A stretch of 64,000 nucleotides of DNA from Oxyruncus cristatus (GCA_013399855.1 VXAY01002120.1:106740-170739), one strand, 5' to 3'; counted from the first letter of the stretch, positions 36,746 through 48,864 are shown. The notes: generated by a model not told the origin, from the sequence alone. Program-made: numbers and translations.

Positions 36746-39072
36746 GTGGGATATTGGGTGTGATTTGTGATTGCTGTGACGCCTTTATGCCGGTCCCAGT
36801 ATCTGTGGTCAGAAGTGCAGCTTTTCTGCTGATAAGTGGATGCAGATCAGGCAGCCAAGCTACTCCTATGTCCAGTAACTCCTTGCCTTATAAGCATCAT
36901 CCTGAAGAGGGTACCTGGGAAGATCAACCCTAATGTTGCCTATCAGGGCTTGAAGAAGGGAGATGGGTTGCTACAAGCAACACGTGTTGTCTACTTGTGG
37001 ATATAAAAGGAGAGACTGGATCAAAGATTTAGAATGTTTTCAACAGAAGCAGTGCGCATGTAACTGAGAGAGATTTGGATGAGGAATGGTGTTTTTAGCA
37101 TGCCTTTGACCATAGGGTAGGCTTCTGTAACCCTCAAGGGTTCACGAAATATAAAGAAAATTAGCCTAGAAATGAAAAGCACTTAAAATTTTTAGTCCCA
37201 CTTTGGTATACCCACTTATTACTATCAGAACGTAGCTGAGTTTGTTAATGAGATATGCCTATTATAGAAGTTTTCTTTCTCAAAACTGTAGGGGAAAAAA
37301 AGATTTTTAAGGTCAATTGCATTGCCAATTGCCTTGTCTTTTTTTTTTTTTTTTTTAATAAGCTGTACTCTTTTTTAGAATGGTTCTGAAAAATAGGTTT
37401 TAAGGAAAGAACAATTACCATGGTCAAAATTAAAAGCAAAATTTAAAGCCAACTTTAGTATTCTTTTAATGCATGTGTTTTCAACTCATTAAACTGAAAT
37501 GTAGTTCCCTTCTGTGTATGTATGAAGATATTGTAAGAATTTGAAAATCTAGGAAAAAATTGTTATTATGTGAAATCTGTTTATGTGCCATAGTCTTCTC
37601 TTGTAGATTTCTCTAACATAAAGGTGTGTCCTAAGTAGCAGGTTTCCTTTTTATCATAAAGGTGTTACTTTATTGCCATGATTCTCATACCACTCTTCAC
37701 ATAAACACAGACTTCAAGTGGGATATTAACCACTGTCAGTTCAATTGCTTCTCCTCTAGAAGGCCTTCAGTCTTTGGATAAAAGGTGGGATAATATCTTG
37801 ACACTCCAGTGTTCTTTGCCATCTCTGCCTTGCCCTGTCAGGATGTGTTTTCCTTTTTTGTTGGAAAACCTGCTCTTTGACCTATCTCCAGCAGCCTCAC
37901 GGGGGACAGCTCTGAGAGCTCTTTTCTAAGAGAGAGTTGTACGTTCTACATCCATAGCTGCAATTAAGCCCAGCTGGATACACCAGGCCAGGCTCTGCAG
38001 ACACCTGTATCTCTGTCAATCCATGTCAAGGCTTGTGAAGAAAAGCAGAACTTAGTCCTGGGGGTTCTCTGATGGATTCTACTTGCCTGTTCCATGGGAT
38101 TCGTTTCGTCTCTCCTTCAAACTCACCCTGAAACCTCTTTGCTGCTCTTACCTCCTACCCTCTGAACTAGACTCTCTCTGGAAAAGCATCAAAGCTAACC
38201 TCTTCTGTCCTTCTCCCTTCACAGTATACATTTGTTTGCAATGACCTTCTTTTGGAGTGATAGCAAAGCTTAACATCTACGGCACATCTCACTCGAAGTA
38301 TTTTCATTTCACCACAGTCACAGCGGGGTGGTCTGTAGGAGTCAGGCAAAGCAAAGTGTGAGTGCCCCTTGCTTTCAGGTATGTCTGTGAGGGCTGAAGC
38401 TGCTGGGGTTGTTGATGAGGAGGCAGCCTGCGATACCTGCACCTGGTTTTTCTGCACAAAGCCTTTGGTGCTACAGAAGGTCATGTGAGCTCAGGAAACC
38501 AGGGACACTGTAGGTATGTTTCCCTAGGCAGGGTATAGTGGAAAGCTGATCTTTGAATTCTAAACTGACCTTTTTTCTGTCTACATAGAATGATGTTGGG
38601 AGCCTTCATCTGGGAGAGCTTTATTGAAACTTCCCCTGCCTGACACTGCCTTGAATATGGCCCATCTCAAACAAAGGCAGCATTCAGTGTGTGATTTGAG
38701 GTAGAAACAGAGCAACTATATCTCCAAAACTCTTTTTTAGCTCCCCTTGCAACTTCTTTGTGCTGTCAGCATTCACCTAGATCTCTGGCCCTTCTCATCA
38801 GGCAGGAAAACAGATAAGACACTGCTCAAAGCAGCCCGGTAAGTGGATTCATTTGAATGGGAGCCCACCAGGCTGCATCATAGCTAAATGCAAGTTTAAA
38901 AATGTCGAGGTGAAGAGTTAGGCCCTAGAGACTTGGAGAGAGGACGTCTGCCTAAGAGCATGGCGAGTGCAGGAGTCAGGCACCTGGAGGGGAATTTTGT
39001 CACATGCTTGGTCATGATTTGAGCAGTTAACAAGGGGTTACTGCAGCCAGTGAAGGTCATTTGAATGTCATT
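36746..39072. other. Intron-like stretch of right-hand gene
   Basis: Includes an 18-base T run (37339-37356). A minus-strand 105-codon frame at 38167-38484 carries several CpGs and a cysteine-rich patch (RPPRCDCGEMKILRVRC) but shows no flanking gene structure I can support. Confidence 0.45.
37339..37356. repeat. Poly(T) run, 18 bases
   Basis: Uninterrupted T. Its antisense reading explains a lysine-rich minus-strand ORF that is not a gene. Confidence 0.9.
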
Positions 39073-39530
39073 TCATAGCATCATGGAATGGTTTGGATTG
39101 GGAGGGACCTCCAACCCAAGGGTGTTGCCCAACTCTTGGGTGTCCAACCCGTGGGTGTGTCCAACACCCCTGCATATGGCCAGGGACACCTTTCACTAGA
39201 CCAGCTTGCTCTGAACCCTATCCAGCCTGGCCTTGGACACTCTCAGGGATGGGGCATCCACAGCTTCTCTGGGCAACATGTGCCAAGACCTCACCATCCT
39301 CATAGCCAAGAATTTCTTCCTGATGTCTAAACCTGTTCACTTGCAGTTTAAAGCCATTGCCCCTTCTTTTGTAATTTCATGCAGTTGCCCAAATTCCCTC
39401 TCCTGCTCTCTTGTAGCTGCTTTAGGTTCTGGAAGGTGCTCTAAGGTCTCCTTGGAACCTTCTTTTCTCCAGGCTGAACAATCCCAGTTCTCCCAGTCTT
39501 TCCTTATCCTTCTGGCCAGTTTTCCTGTTT
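39073..39530 (-). mobile_element. CR1 non-LTR retrotransposon, 3' fragment (about 450 bp)
   Basis: Begins CATAGCATCATGGAATGGTT and continues through CTAGACCAGCTTGCTCTGAA, GGATGGGGCATCCACAGCTT, AATTTCTTCCTGATGTCTAA and TTTCTCCAGGCTGAACAATC. This is the longest minus-strand copy here. The stretch 39105-39170 is expanded by imperfect repeats of a CCAACCC/GGGTGT motif, absent from the other copies. Protein-like ORFs inside it are CR1 UTR sequence, not genes. Confidence 0.95.
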
Positions 39531-40971
39531 GACAGTGATGGCACCACTGGATGTTAGAAACCAACATTTGGCTTATAATTCAGCACACTTTGGATTGTAT
39601 TGGACCCTTGAAGTTTAATCCATTTTGCTTGATTAGCTTTAAGTAGTTACTCCTTCTGGGCAAGCTTTATGATTGGCATTGCTTTGGAAGCTCACAAATA
39701 GAAAAGCAATGATTTGCTGCATCCAGGATGAAAACCATTGAAAGGAGACACAGCTAATTTTTTACCTTGGTGAGGACTGAAATTTTTCAGTTAGCAAAAA
39801 AATAAAGCCAACTCTCAGTCAGGAGCAAAGCCCTGGCATCACTGGAGTTCTGACAGTTTAACCGTAGGAAGTACAGCCCTGAGAATCCACGAGCTATACC
39901 TGACCATAACAAGAAGAAAGTGGGTTTGGTAATATTTTGGTGAAATGGAATGAAAGGGTTGGCAAGGAAAGCTTGTAGCATAGGGTAAGTTAATTACTAT
40001 CCTATTTCTTCTCAGTCTCCAAGGAATGACAGTTTTTTTTAAACCAGTTTTTTTACATATTTCATTTCCTGAATGAGGCTTTTCATTTGCCTTATAGTTT
40101 TGGAAGTTGCTGTGTTGCCTGAGCAAGACAGAGATTCAGAGTGTGGTACTCATAAGTGAGATAGATAATAAATCTTTGAGCATCATTTAAAAGTGTGCTT
40201 GTCAGAAATTCAGTGTCTTCCCAAAGATCCTGTTCCATGTTCAGCCATCTTCTATAGCCCACAGAGTGAAAGGAGTGGTTTAAACCAGAGGCATTGTTTG
40301 TTGCTGTCTGAGTGGCATCATTTACAGCCAGTTGGCAAGAGGTGAAAGAAAATCTCATGTGTTCAATGTGAAATACAAGCATTAACATCTTCTGTATGAG
40401 AAGGAAAACTAGGAAAACCAAATGAAGAGGAAGGCAAGGAACTGATCCAGTCAGATTGGAGGTGATTGAGATTATACCACTGATTCACAGAGGGCACTGG
40501 ATGATAAGATGCCACTTGGAGCCTGATATTTGCTCCACTAGGGTGGATACCTTAGAGTGATGGTTGTGCACTTGGGCTGTCCTCAGTTGCAATACAAATT
40601 CCATTTGTGAAATTCAGGGTCTTGGTCTCTGTCCTGTTGTCCTCTTTATTCACCTACCATTCGTCAGACTCATTAGAGCCTCTCAACTGCCTTATTCCCT
40701 GGTCCAGCTGTTTAGTCTCCATTCCAGAGCTCTGCTGCTGCAATTTATTTTACACGGGGTGTATTGAGGTTGCTTCCTTTTCCCAGCAGGGTTGGATTGC
40801 ATCTCTGATATATATTGTGTATTATGTTTATTATGAAATATATTACATTTTTAAGAATTCATAACGTGTCATGATAATCTCTTGATGCCTGGCACATGGG
40901 AGTTCCTGTTGGTTTCCATACCTACTCTCTGAGTCTTGTCTGCATGGCTTTATCAAACCCAAACATAAAGT

Positions 40972-40997
40972 GTATATATATATATAAGTATATATAA
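40972..40997. repeat. Short (TA)n microsatellite
   Basis: Fourteen bases of alternating TA, one AAG interruption, then about eight more. Confidence 0.85.
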
Positions 40998-41584
40998 ACA
41001 GTACGGTGCTTTTTTTACCTGCTGTTACTTTTTAAAACTTCTTGTGTTTTTTTTTTCTTTTTCTATCTAAAACCTTACCTAAGAAACTCTCTGGGACTGT
41101 ATTCTCAGTTGCAAAAAAACTGAGGTATGTAAAAAGAGAAGGCTACAAACTCTGGTGACTTGCATAATGTAGAGGAAGCCTCAGCTGTGTTTTTTGTTCC
41201 AGTTGTGTCCAGAAAGACCTGTGATACTGTACAGAGACTGGTTAAGCAGAAAACTGCTCCTTGTAGTGCTCCCCTGTTACCTCCTTCATGCTTGGCACAG
41301 TGGAAGAGAAAGGAGTGTTAGGCAATCGTAACCTGTTTTTGGCTGGGAGAACGAAAAATGGATGTGGTGATGAAAACTCTGCCTCTGGCTTTGCTAAGTT
41401 GTGGGTATCCCAGTCCTTTTGAGAGCTGAGAGCTGCCTTCACAGATTTTGAGCTCTGAAAACAGGAGTTGATACCACTTCTGGGCTTGCAAGCAGTCATG
41501 AGGACATAGAGAAGGGAGGCAGTCTTCATACCCTACTGAGAGTAAGGAAGATGCAGTTACTGTTTTTATCAGGATAGACTTGCT

Positions 41585-41626
41585 AGCTGCTAGATTTTGC
41601 AGCTTATAGCTGTTGGATTTTGCAGC
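41585..41626. repeat. Imperfect 19-bp direct repeat
   Basis: AGCTGCTAGATTTTGCAGC and AGCTGTTGGATTTTGCAGC, four bases apart. Confidence 0.8.
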
Positions 41627-42651
41627 AGGAGCTTAAAGAGTTAAAATAGTCTTTCCTTTGGCTTCTGTTTCACATTCCCTAGGATTTCTGTTACTGAGCA
41701 TTGTCCCTGTAACAGTGAGTTAGAGAACTTACTTAATTTCACCTTCTTAAGAGTAGCACATGAGTTTTAAAAAGAAACCAGATTTCTTTAAGAGTGTGGA
41801 GCATATGGAATTGCAAGGTAGTTGCATCTCAGGTGGCAGAAGGTGAGGTTAAAAGTGTCATTGGTCTCTGATGGATACATGTACAGACTGAAAGTATGTC
41901 TTGTAAGTTGGATTTTCTCCTGCTTGATGTTTTTTTTGTGGTACCGTATCAAATAACTGTCCATCCCCTACACAAGATGCAAATAAAATATAACTGCTTC
42001 TGCTGGCTGATATCCCGAGGACTTTGTTTTTGTTGGTGCTACTATTCTGTCTTATTCTTCCTTCTTGTCCCTCTGTTTTGTGCTTCCAGAAACCACATAT
42101 GCAAAACTCACTTGCTCTGCCGTTAAATGCTACGTACAAGTTTTTTTAAATGAACACTGATGAGTATTTCGAACTATTCAGAAATACAAAGTTGGCATTT
42201 CTGATGTAAAAATTAGTTTTTGAGTAACAGCTGTTTGGATGATAAATGTTATGCTTTCTTTAGACAGCATTCTGTTGTTTAAAAAGTGACCGCCTGAAAA
42301 AAGATTTCCATCTGGACCTGGACTCATTTTCTTTGTGGTCCAGAGTTCTCAGCCAGATTACATCCATGTAACACGACAAGGTTTCCAGGAAAGGGTACAA
42401 TGCTGCCATGCAATGGCACATACACAGTATTTCTTTGTAACATTCTTTCACCACCAACCATTTCAGTCCAGGGAATTCCCAAGTTGGATTTGATTTCTGT
42501 GTACAGAAGAGAAAAGCAAGCATATATTTACTAGGCTTTAATTCCCTAGAGAGCCATATGAGCAAGGAGAGATATGGAAATAGCTGAAGCAGATTTATCT
42601 TTTAATTGGAGATGACATCCATGAAAAATGTTCTGTGCTTTTTTTGCCCAG

Positions 42652-42890
42652 CCAAGCTTTGCTTACCAATGTCTTCACAGCACTGATCACAACTAAAAGG
42701 CTTCTGTGGGAAGCCTTTTCCTCTATGTTAAGAAAGGCCAACGAGGATGTGGACTTAATGTTTTGTCCTTCACCAGAGGGTTTGCTTACTGGAGACAGGG
42801 AAGGAAAGCTGTCAGCTGTGGGGTTTAGCCCTGGAGATGAAGCAAGGACCTGCTCAAAAGATATTTATGTTTTCTTGCTGTTAGGAAGCT
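42652..42890 (+). CDS. Putative long internal coding exon of right-hand gene
   Basis: The acceptor GTGCTTTTTTTGCCCAG is excellent and the donor AGCT|GTAAGC good. The 239 bases are open only in the frame set by the previous exons; the competing frame from 35141 stops within eleven codons. It starts with one base, completing the two left at 36745 as serine, and ends with one. The peptide has a helical first part (TNVFTALITTKRLLWEAFSS, MLRKANEDVDLMF) and a more polar second part (GLLTGDREGKLSAVGFSPGD). An internal in-frame ATG is not taken as a start. No family recognised. Confidence 0.52.
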
Positions 42891-45800
42891 GTAAGCATGA
42901 GATTGGCAGCCCCTAACATTTCCAGTGGCAGAAGAGGCAACTTGTAAATGGCCTGACATGTTGGCTAAGGACCTGTCTCTGATTGTAGCCAGAATCTAGG
43001 ATAAGAGGAGCAACCGTGCCTGCAAATTCAGCAATGAGAGAGGAGCGTGTTTTTGTGTGGTGGTTATATGGTGGCACAGCAGGACTGGCAGGACATCTTT
43101 GGTCTTGTGTCAGAGGTCGTGCTGTTCCCCACTGCTGGGCAGGGAAGGAGGGACAGGCCAGCACTCCAGGGAGGGCAAGGACACCTAAGAAGTCCATTAT
43201 AGGGTTGTGAGGCTCCCTATCTGGGTGAATCCTTCTTAAGTGCAGTGATCCCTAATGGACTTGTCAGAGAAACAATTTTAATGAGTTTGCGCATATCATT
43301 TTCTGATGTTTTGTGTTTCTACTACAATGTAGGTGTAATTGGTGTCCTCACTTTGCTCTCAGATAATAAAAGGCCTGTCCCCTGTGTCACAAGTGGGAGT
43401 ATGTAATCACCCCTGGAATGGAGCACCGGTTGTTCTGTTCTTGTCTCCAATCAGTTTCTGGTTTGCGTTTACAATAGTAACAAGGTGACAAAAAAATTTT
43501 CTGGTCTCATATTCCAACTTCAGTCTGTCTGAAAGGCTGTAAATCAGGCATGTTAAAAGCAAATGAAACAATGAGAGCTGAAATCTATTTAGGAAATCTG
43601 TTCGTTGCAGTCTCATGGCCACACGAGTGTGGAGAAGCTTGCCTGTAGTTTTAGAGGCATTATTTCATTGAACAACACTGTGGGAAACAGGGCTTTGGGG
43701 TATGTGTTGCTACTCAAAGCACAATCACTTGAGTAGGTGCACAGAGCTTTGTGGTCAGGACTTTCTGGAGCATCCAGCCTTGGCCCAAACTTCCTCACTT
43801 AGCAACTGACTTTTTCAGCAACAGTTTGCATGGATGACAGTAAATGAATACTATAAGCGTAGTGCTGTAGAAAATCCTATAAACAGAAGTATTGTCACAG
43901 TAGAGATCAATTGTCACTGCCATATTAGACTGGTTCTTAACCATTCCATAAGGGAAGACAGATTTAAGTGCTCAGACAGAGTGATCTGAATTCCTGGCAT
44001 CATCAATGCAATAGCCAGCACAGTATTGTCAAAAGAAAAACCTCTGAGAAAAGGTATGGACAGTTAAGTAATAGCATAGAATATTGATGTGTTTGGAGTA
44101 TAGCATATTTTATTCTAATGAAATATTAAGTTTTACTAAACTATTTGAACACATCCTTACTTTAAACTTTGCGACGATCTGGACTCAAGTGGTTGCATCA
44201 AAACAATGTGGGTTTTCTGAATTATAACCTTTCTAGTAAAATCAAGGACAGTGCTATCACCTTCTTTTCAACTGTCTTTTCTTTGAGATTTAACAATGAG
44301 AGACATTTTATTTATAGTAATTATTCCTGTGTGTGGATGAAAATTGGATTTGGTTTGAAAGAAGAGTTCTTCAGGTCAAGCCAAATCCACTAGTGCTGTC
44401 TACTCTTACAATTGGGATCAGTCTAGATGCTCCATTTGCTTATATTGCAAATCATCTTGACTTTAATACTAGACAAGACTCTCTTGTAAATAAAGCTACA
44501 GTGTGTTATAATCCATTCCTAGACTTTTCAATTAAGTGCTTGTTAGGAGGTAAGGCAGTAGCCTGTTGCAGTGTGAATCCTGAATAGGAGACCCCAATTC
44601 CCTTAATGAATGAGGTCAAAAGCAAAACTTCCAGGCTCCTCTGCAGTCCTCATTAGGGCAGCACAGGCATCACAAGCCTCTGTGGGTACAGATCAGGCAC
44701 AGCAGCTGCCTTTTGGCCAGTTCTACTTCTCCTGCAAATCAGCAGTTCCTGTTTACCTGTCTATTCACAGGCATCATTTATGTCAAATCCAACAGCGGTG
44801 CAGTTGCCCAAGGAAATGTCTCTTCTTTAACTAAGAGACATAACTTTTTAGTTGTCTTTTTTTTGAAGATGGCTGTAACTCTGTGTGTTATGTCATCAGC
44901 CTCAATGGAAAGAAAATTATTGCTATCCCTGTGCCTTGGAGATGTCACCCATTGCTCCTTATGCAAGGGTAGTTTGATTTCTTTCATCTTGCTGAGCTGA
45001 AAAGAGCAAGGAGGTCGTCAGCCTGTCCTGTCTGCAGCTTTGGGACAGATTCCCTGGGACCAGCGGATGGGGAATGGGAGAAGGGTGAGCAGGCTGGGGC
45101 AGGTGCCACATGGCAGTGAGGGGGCTGCTAGCTGTCTTCTCCTTGCAAGTCCTGGCAGGGAGGAAAGCCAGGAATCAGTGCCCTAGGCATCTAATGCCAG
45201 GGAGTGAGTATATTGTGAATGCTGGTTTCTCCATTCCTCCTGGGATCTAGGCTGGGTGCACAGAGCTGCGTGGTTACAGATACACCAACATATACTACAT
45301 AGATACACAAGTCTTGTGACAGCCAGCTTGATTTTCTCCCTTCCCCTCTCCCCCTCAATCATATCCTTTGTGATATCCAAATAAATCTGTGTCCATCTCG
45401 CCTCAGTTTCAGGATCTCTGCCAGAGGGTGATCAGTGTCCTTGTCTCTACTGGGGGATGCTCAAGGCTGGTCACGCCCACTGCCAGACAGCCTCTGCGAG
45501 CTCCAGGCCTGACAGAGGCTCCTTGTAGCTGTCTGGAGCTGTGACCAGCCCAGTCCCCAGCCATATGTTGCCAAAACATATGGAACAAAAGGTGATATTG
45601 CTGAAGGAGCAGAGAAGTGAGGGAATAGAGGGGTGAGGGGTAGGATAGGGAAGAGCAAGGAGGGGCAGGGAGTACTGAGCAGCCCCTGGAGCACATGTGG
45701 TGGCAGAGACCCCAGTCTAGGACAGTTTTCCTGATGGATGTTGCACCCTGGAGGGAGAGCCCCACCACTGGGGCAGAGCGGAGTTACCATGTTCTGACCA

Positions 45801-46235
45801 CTTCCAGCCCAGACGGGTGTGTAGGGAGAGAGATGTTAACCCACCACAGAACTCTGCCAAGGGAGTGCTTTTCACTCTCTGAATAAACATCTCTTTCATT
45901 CTTAGGGTCTCTGTTTGGGTACTGTAAAAATCTGATTGCACATTTTCTTTAGCACTAGGAAAAAAATAACCTCAACCAAGCAAAAAACTGCTGAGTTGTT
46001 ATGCAGGGCCCAGAGGAATCGCTGATCTCAAGCTTGTCTTTACTGATTTATGTGAAACTCTTCTTCAGAAGGGCTTAAGGATTCTGTGAATGCTGGGGCT
46101 ACAAGGGCAAAACATGGTCCGCTTTCCCAAACAGTTCATGATCATAGGCAGCAATTCCCAGATTACTTTTGTGATGAGGCCATGCTCAGAAACTGGCTGG
46201 ACATATTGACTAGATGTATCTCCCTCAGTGAAATC
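42891..46235. other. Intron-like stretch with a GC-richer segment
   Basis: The part from about 45000 to 45900 is clearly more GC-rich, with overlapping ORFs on both strands and AATAAA motifs near 45381 and 45881. It looks unlike its surroundings but matches no repeat I can name. An acceptor before 44789 opens onto IIYVKSNSGAVAQGNVSS in a suitable incoming phase, without a good donor. Confidence 0.4.
45561..45583. repeat. Perfect inverted repeat (9-bp arms)
   Basis: CCATATGTT, loop GCCAA, AACATATGG, within the GC-richer segment. Confidence 0.8.
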
Positions 46236-46276
46236 CTCCTTCCTTCCTTCCTTCCTTCCTTCCTTCCTTCCTTCCT
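46236..46276. repeat. (TTCC)n microsatellite running into a gap
   Basis: About ten CTTC-type units, uninterrupted up to the first N. The right side of the gap has no such repeat, so the array ends inside the missing sequence and its true length is unknown. Confidence 0.95.
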
Positions 46277-47065
46277 NNNNNNNNNNNNNNNNNNNNNNNN
46301 NNNNNNNNNNNNNNNNNNNNNNNNNNNNNNNNNNNNNNNNNNNNNNNNNNNNNNNNNNNNNNNNNNNNNNNNNNNNNNNNNNNNNNNNNNNNNNNNNNNN
46401 NNNNNNNNNNNNNNNNNNNNNNNNNNNNNNNNNNNNNNNNNNNNNNNNNNNNNNNNNNNNNNNNNNNNNNNNNNNNNNNNNNNNNNNNNNNNNNNNNNNN
46501 NNNNNNNNNNNNNNNNNNNNNNNNNNNNNNNNNNNNNNNNNNNNNNNNNNNNNNNNNNNNNNNNNNNNNNNNNNNNNNNNNNNNNNNNNNNNNNNNNNNN
46601 NNNNNNNNNNNNNNNNNNNNNNNNNNNNNNNNNNNNNNNNNNNNNNNNNNNNNNNNNNNNNNNNNNNNNNNNNNNNNNNNNNNNNNNNNNNNNNNNNNNN
46701 NNNNNNNNNNNNNNNNNNNNNNNNNNNNNNNNNNNNNNNNNNNNNNNNNNNNNNNNNNNNNNNNNNNNNNNNNNNNNNNNNNNNNNNNNNNNNNNNNNNN
46801 NNNNNNNNNNNNNNNNNNNNNNNNNNNNNNNNNNNNNNNNNNNNNNNNNNNNNNNNNNNNNNNNNNNNNNNNNNNNNNNNNNNNNNNNNNNNNNNNNNNN
46901 NNNNNNNNNNNNNNNNNNNNNNNNNNNNNNNNNNNNNNNNNNNNNNNNNNNNNNNNNNNNNNNNNNNNNNNNNNNNNNNNNNNNNNNNNNNNNNNNNNNN
47001 NNNNNNNNNNNNNNNNNNNNNNNNNNNNNNNNNNNNNNNNNNNNNNNNNNNNNNNNNNNNNNNNN
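46277..47065. other. Assembly gap (789 N)
   Basis: Directly follows the tetranucleotide repeat, the probable cause of the break. Long ORFs across it are artefacts of translating N. Confidence 0.99.
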
Positions 47066-48031
47066 GCGCTGATTTGCTCATTTGTCTTTTTAATAAACTT
47101 TTCCTATCTTTTTAAATTACAATATCTGGTCCCTTGACAATAACACAATGACTTTTTAAAGACGTGCTTGCATAGAGCACTTGATTTTTCCCCCCTGGAT
47201 CTGCCACTGCTCTGCTCTTACCTGTGCTGTGAGGCTGGGGCTCCTCTTAGCTGCAGGAGGCCTGTAAATAGATCTTGGCTTGGGCAGTGATGCATGACTA
47301 AATGCAGGCTCTGCTGTCTCTCCCATTTATCCTTCAGCGGGGTTGCAGTGTGTCCTTTTGCAATGTCAGTTACAGGCAGTGTCTCCAGGTGGAAGTAGCA
47401 GCAGTCTGTAATCCTGGTGAGGGGTGTGGATTTTCTGCCAGGAGCCTGTCTGTGTAGTCACCTACAAGCCTGCTGTCATGCTCGAATTTGTACTCCTTTG
47501 AAATATTGAGTTTCAGCTTGCACTTGCGCACACAAATCTGCTAACAGCCTCTATCAAAGTGTAAGTTTCCAGAAAAAGTACAAAGTTGACAGCTGACGAC
47601 AATAATATACTTTTTTGGTCAGGAGAGTTCAAATGGTACTGTTATGTTAAACATCACTAAGCAAACCCCCTTTAAACACAATGGTCATAGAAACACTTTC
47701 ACTGAGAGACAAAAAAAGGCAGAACTACTGCAAACTGCAGTGATAATTTAAGGGAATAGCAGTAGGACATTGCTGTCTGCTTAAGCTACTGGAAAAGAGT
47801 AACTTAGTCACAGCTCAGGTCTCTGATCTCTTTCATCTCATTACCCAGCTGAGCAAACAGTAAAGCAATTTCAAAATTCAAAACAGATGCCCTGCTGTCG
47901 GACTGGGGTAATGCCTTCTAAGAGATAAAGTGGAACATGCTTTAAGTGGGTCACTCTTTATCTCCAGACTTTGCTTGCCTTCAAATGCCAAGTTAGGCAC
48001 CTGTCTCTATGCCTCTGTTTTTAAAAGAAAG
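47066..48031. other. Intron-like stretch, nothing called
   Basis: Opens with GCGCTGATTTGC and a TTTAATAAACTTTT stretch (an AATAAA motif). No repeat or exon recognised before 48032. A missing exon of the right-hand gene could lie here or in the gap. Confidence 0.4.
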
Positions 48032-48072
48032 CTTGGCTGCATGTGGAGAAGCTTTTGCAGCTGTTTGAGAAG
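48032..48072 (+). CDS. Putative short internal coding exon of right-hand gene
   Basis: Forty-one bases after GTTTTTAAAAGAAAG, ending at GAGAAG|GTGAAA. Two incoming bases complete the one left at 42890, and the exon ends on a codon boundary. It reads WLHVEKLLQLFEK, an amphipathic leucine-rich helix. A second AG four bases upstream would give a phase-0 start instead. The acceptor is purine-interrupted and below average. Support comes from fitting both neighbours and from the coding look. Confidence 0.4.
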
Positions 48073-48174
48073 GTGAAATCAGAGTGGGATGTCAAACTTT
48101 TTTTTTTTAGTTTTATAGTTATATTTGGAGACCAGCACAGCACATTAAAAGTTCTTTTTGTGTCCATATTTCAG

Positions 48175-48222
48175 TCTTTTGAACAACACTGTAACGGAGT
48201 TGAGAGTTTCTATGAAACGGTG
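48175..48222 (+). CDS. Putative internal coding exon of right-hand gene
   Basis: Forty-eight bases between TTTTTGTGTCCATATTTCAG and GGTG|GTAAGA, both good signals. In the codon-boundary frame it reads SFEQHCNGVESFYETV. Phase 0 in and out, consistent with 48072 and 48783. The introns on each side are short (102 and 560 bases). Function unknown. Confidence 0.5.
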
Positions 48223-48310
48223 GTAAGATGTCTTTTGAAATTGTCATGACTGTTGTATGACAACAGGAAAAGCAGTCAGCTGTCATTAGTTAGAAGCTCC
48301 GTCGTGTAGT

Positions 48311-48400
48311 GGTTTGGTTTTGTTGTTTTTTTTTGTTTGGTTGGTTGTTTGGTTGGTTTTTTTGTTTTGGTTTTTTTTGTGTGTGTGTGTGTGTTTTTTG
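48311..48400. repeat. T/G-rich low-complexity tract with (GT)n core
   Basis: TTTGG and TTGTT units followed by an alternating GT run at 48379-48393. It lies in the intron between the exons at 48175 and 48783. Confidence 0.85.
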
Positions 48401-48782
48401 TTCTAATGGGAAGGAGTAATGCTTAAGGCCAAGTTAGGAACAAGTGTTACGGTGTTTACAAGATGGTAAAGAACTGGTTTAGTCTGATCATTAAAGGTAG
48501 TTCAACATGTTGTTCATTAAAGTATTAGTCTTTCTCCTTTCTAGTTCTGTTGCCATGCAGAAGAGCTGTTTCTGGCTTTCAGAAAGTTACAAGTCCATAT
48601 ACATTATGTATAAACCAAAGTGCTCCCATTGCACTGCTTTTGCTTAGACATCACACTATTTCCAAATCCTCCATAAAAAAACCATTACTAAAGAAACAGT
48701 TCTAAGATCAGTCTGCTCTTCCCCCAAAAAAATTTTAAAAAAGATCTGTCATCTTTAATAAATTCTTTTTTTTCCCTTTCAG

Positions 48783-48864
48783 TGGGTATTAAAACATATT
48801 GAAGATTGTTCTAAACAGAACCAAACAGAGCTTCAGACTTCAGTATATGTGCTAAGAGATCCAG
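48783..48864 (+). CDS. Putative internal coding exon of right-hand gene
   Basis: One of the clearest exons in the window: acceptor TTCTTTTTTTTCCCTTTCAG, donor CCAG|GTATAA, 82 bases. The frame that joins its neighbours gives WVLKHIEDCSKQNQTELQTS then VYVLRDP; the acceptor-plus-one frame stops at once. It leaves one base, completed by the exon at 50567 to give aspartate. The sequence is charged and helical. No domain recognised. Confidence 0.56.

Larger units (their letters stand above)
39531..42651. other. Intron-like stretch of right-hand gene
   Basis: Contains a TA repeat at 40972-40997 and a 19-bp direct repeat at 41585-41626. No exon passes both splice and phase tests. ORFs on both strands near 40.1 and 41.9 kb overlap and look like background. 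Confidence 0.45.

Noticed and set aside
37740..37800. 25-base segment between a good acceptor (GCTTCTCCTCTAG) and GTGGGA
   Set aside because: In the phase required by the neighbouring exon it contains a stop, so it cannot be an exon of the chain.
39088..39567. Protein-like ORFs with repeated proline and cysteine
   Set aside because: They are translations of CR1 3' sequence.
45161..45960. Possible solitary LTR
   Set aside because: GC-rich with AATAAA motifs, but I could not find clear TG...CA ends, target-site duplications or a family I recognise. Kept only as an open finding.
46065..47115. ORFs of about 300 codons on both strands
   Set aside because: They exist only because the gap and the TTCC repeat contain no stop codons.
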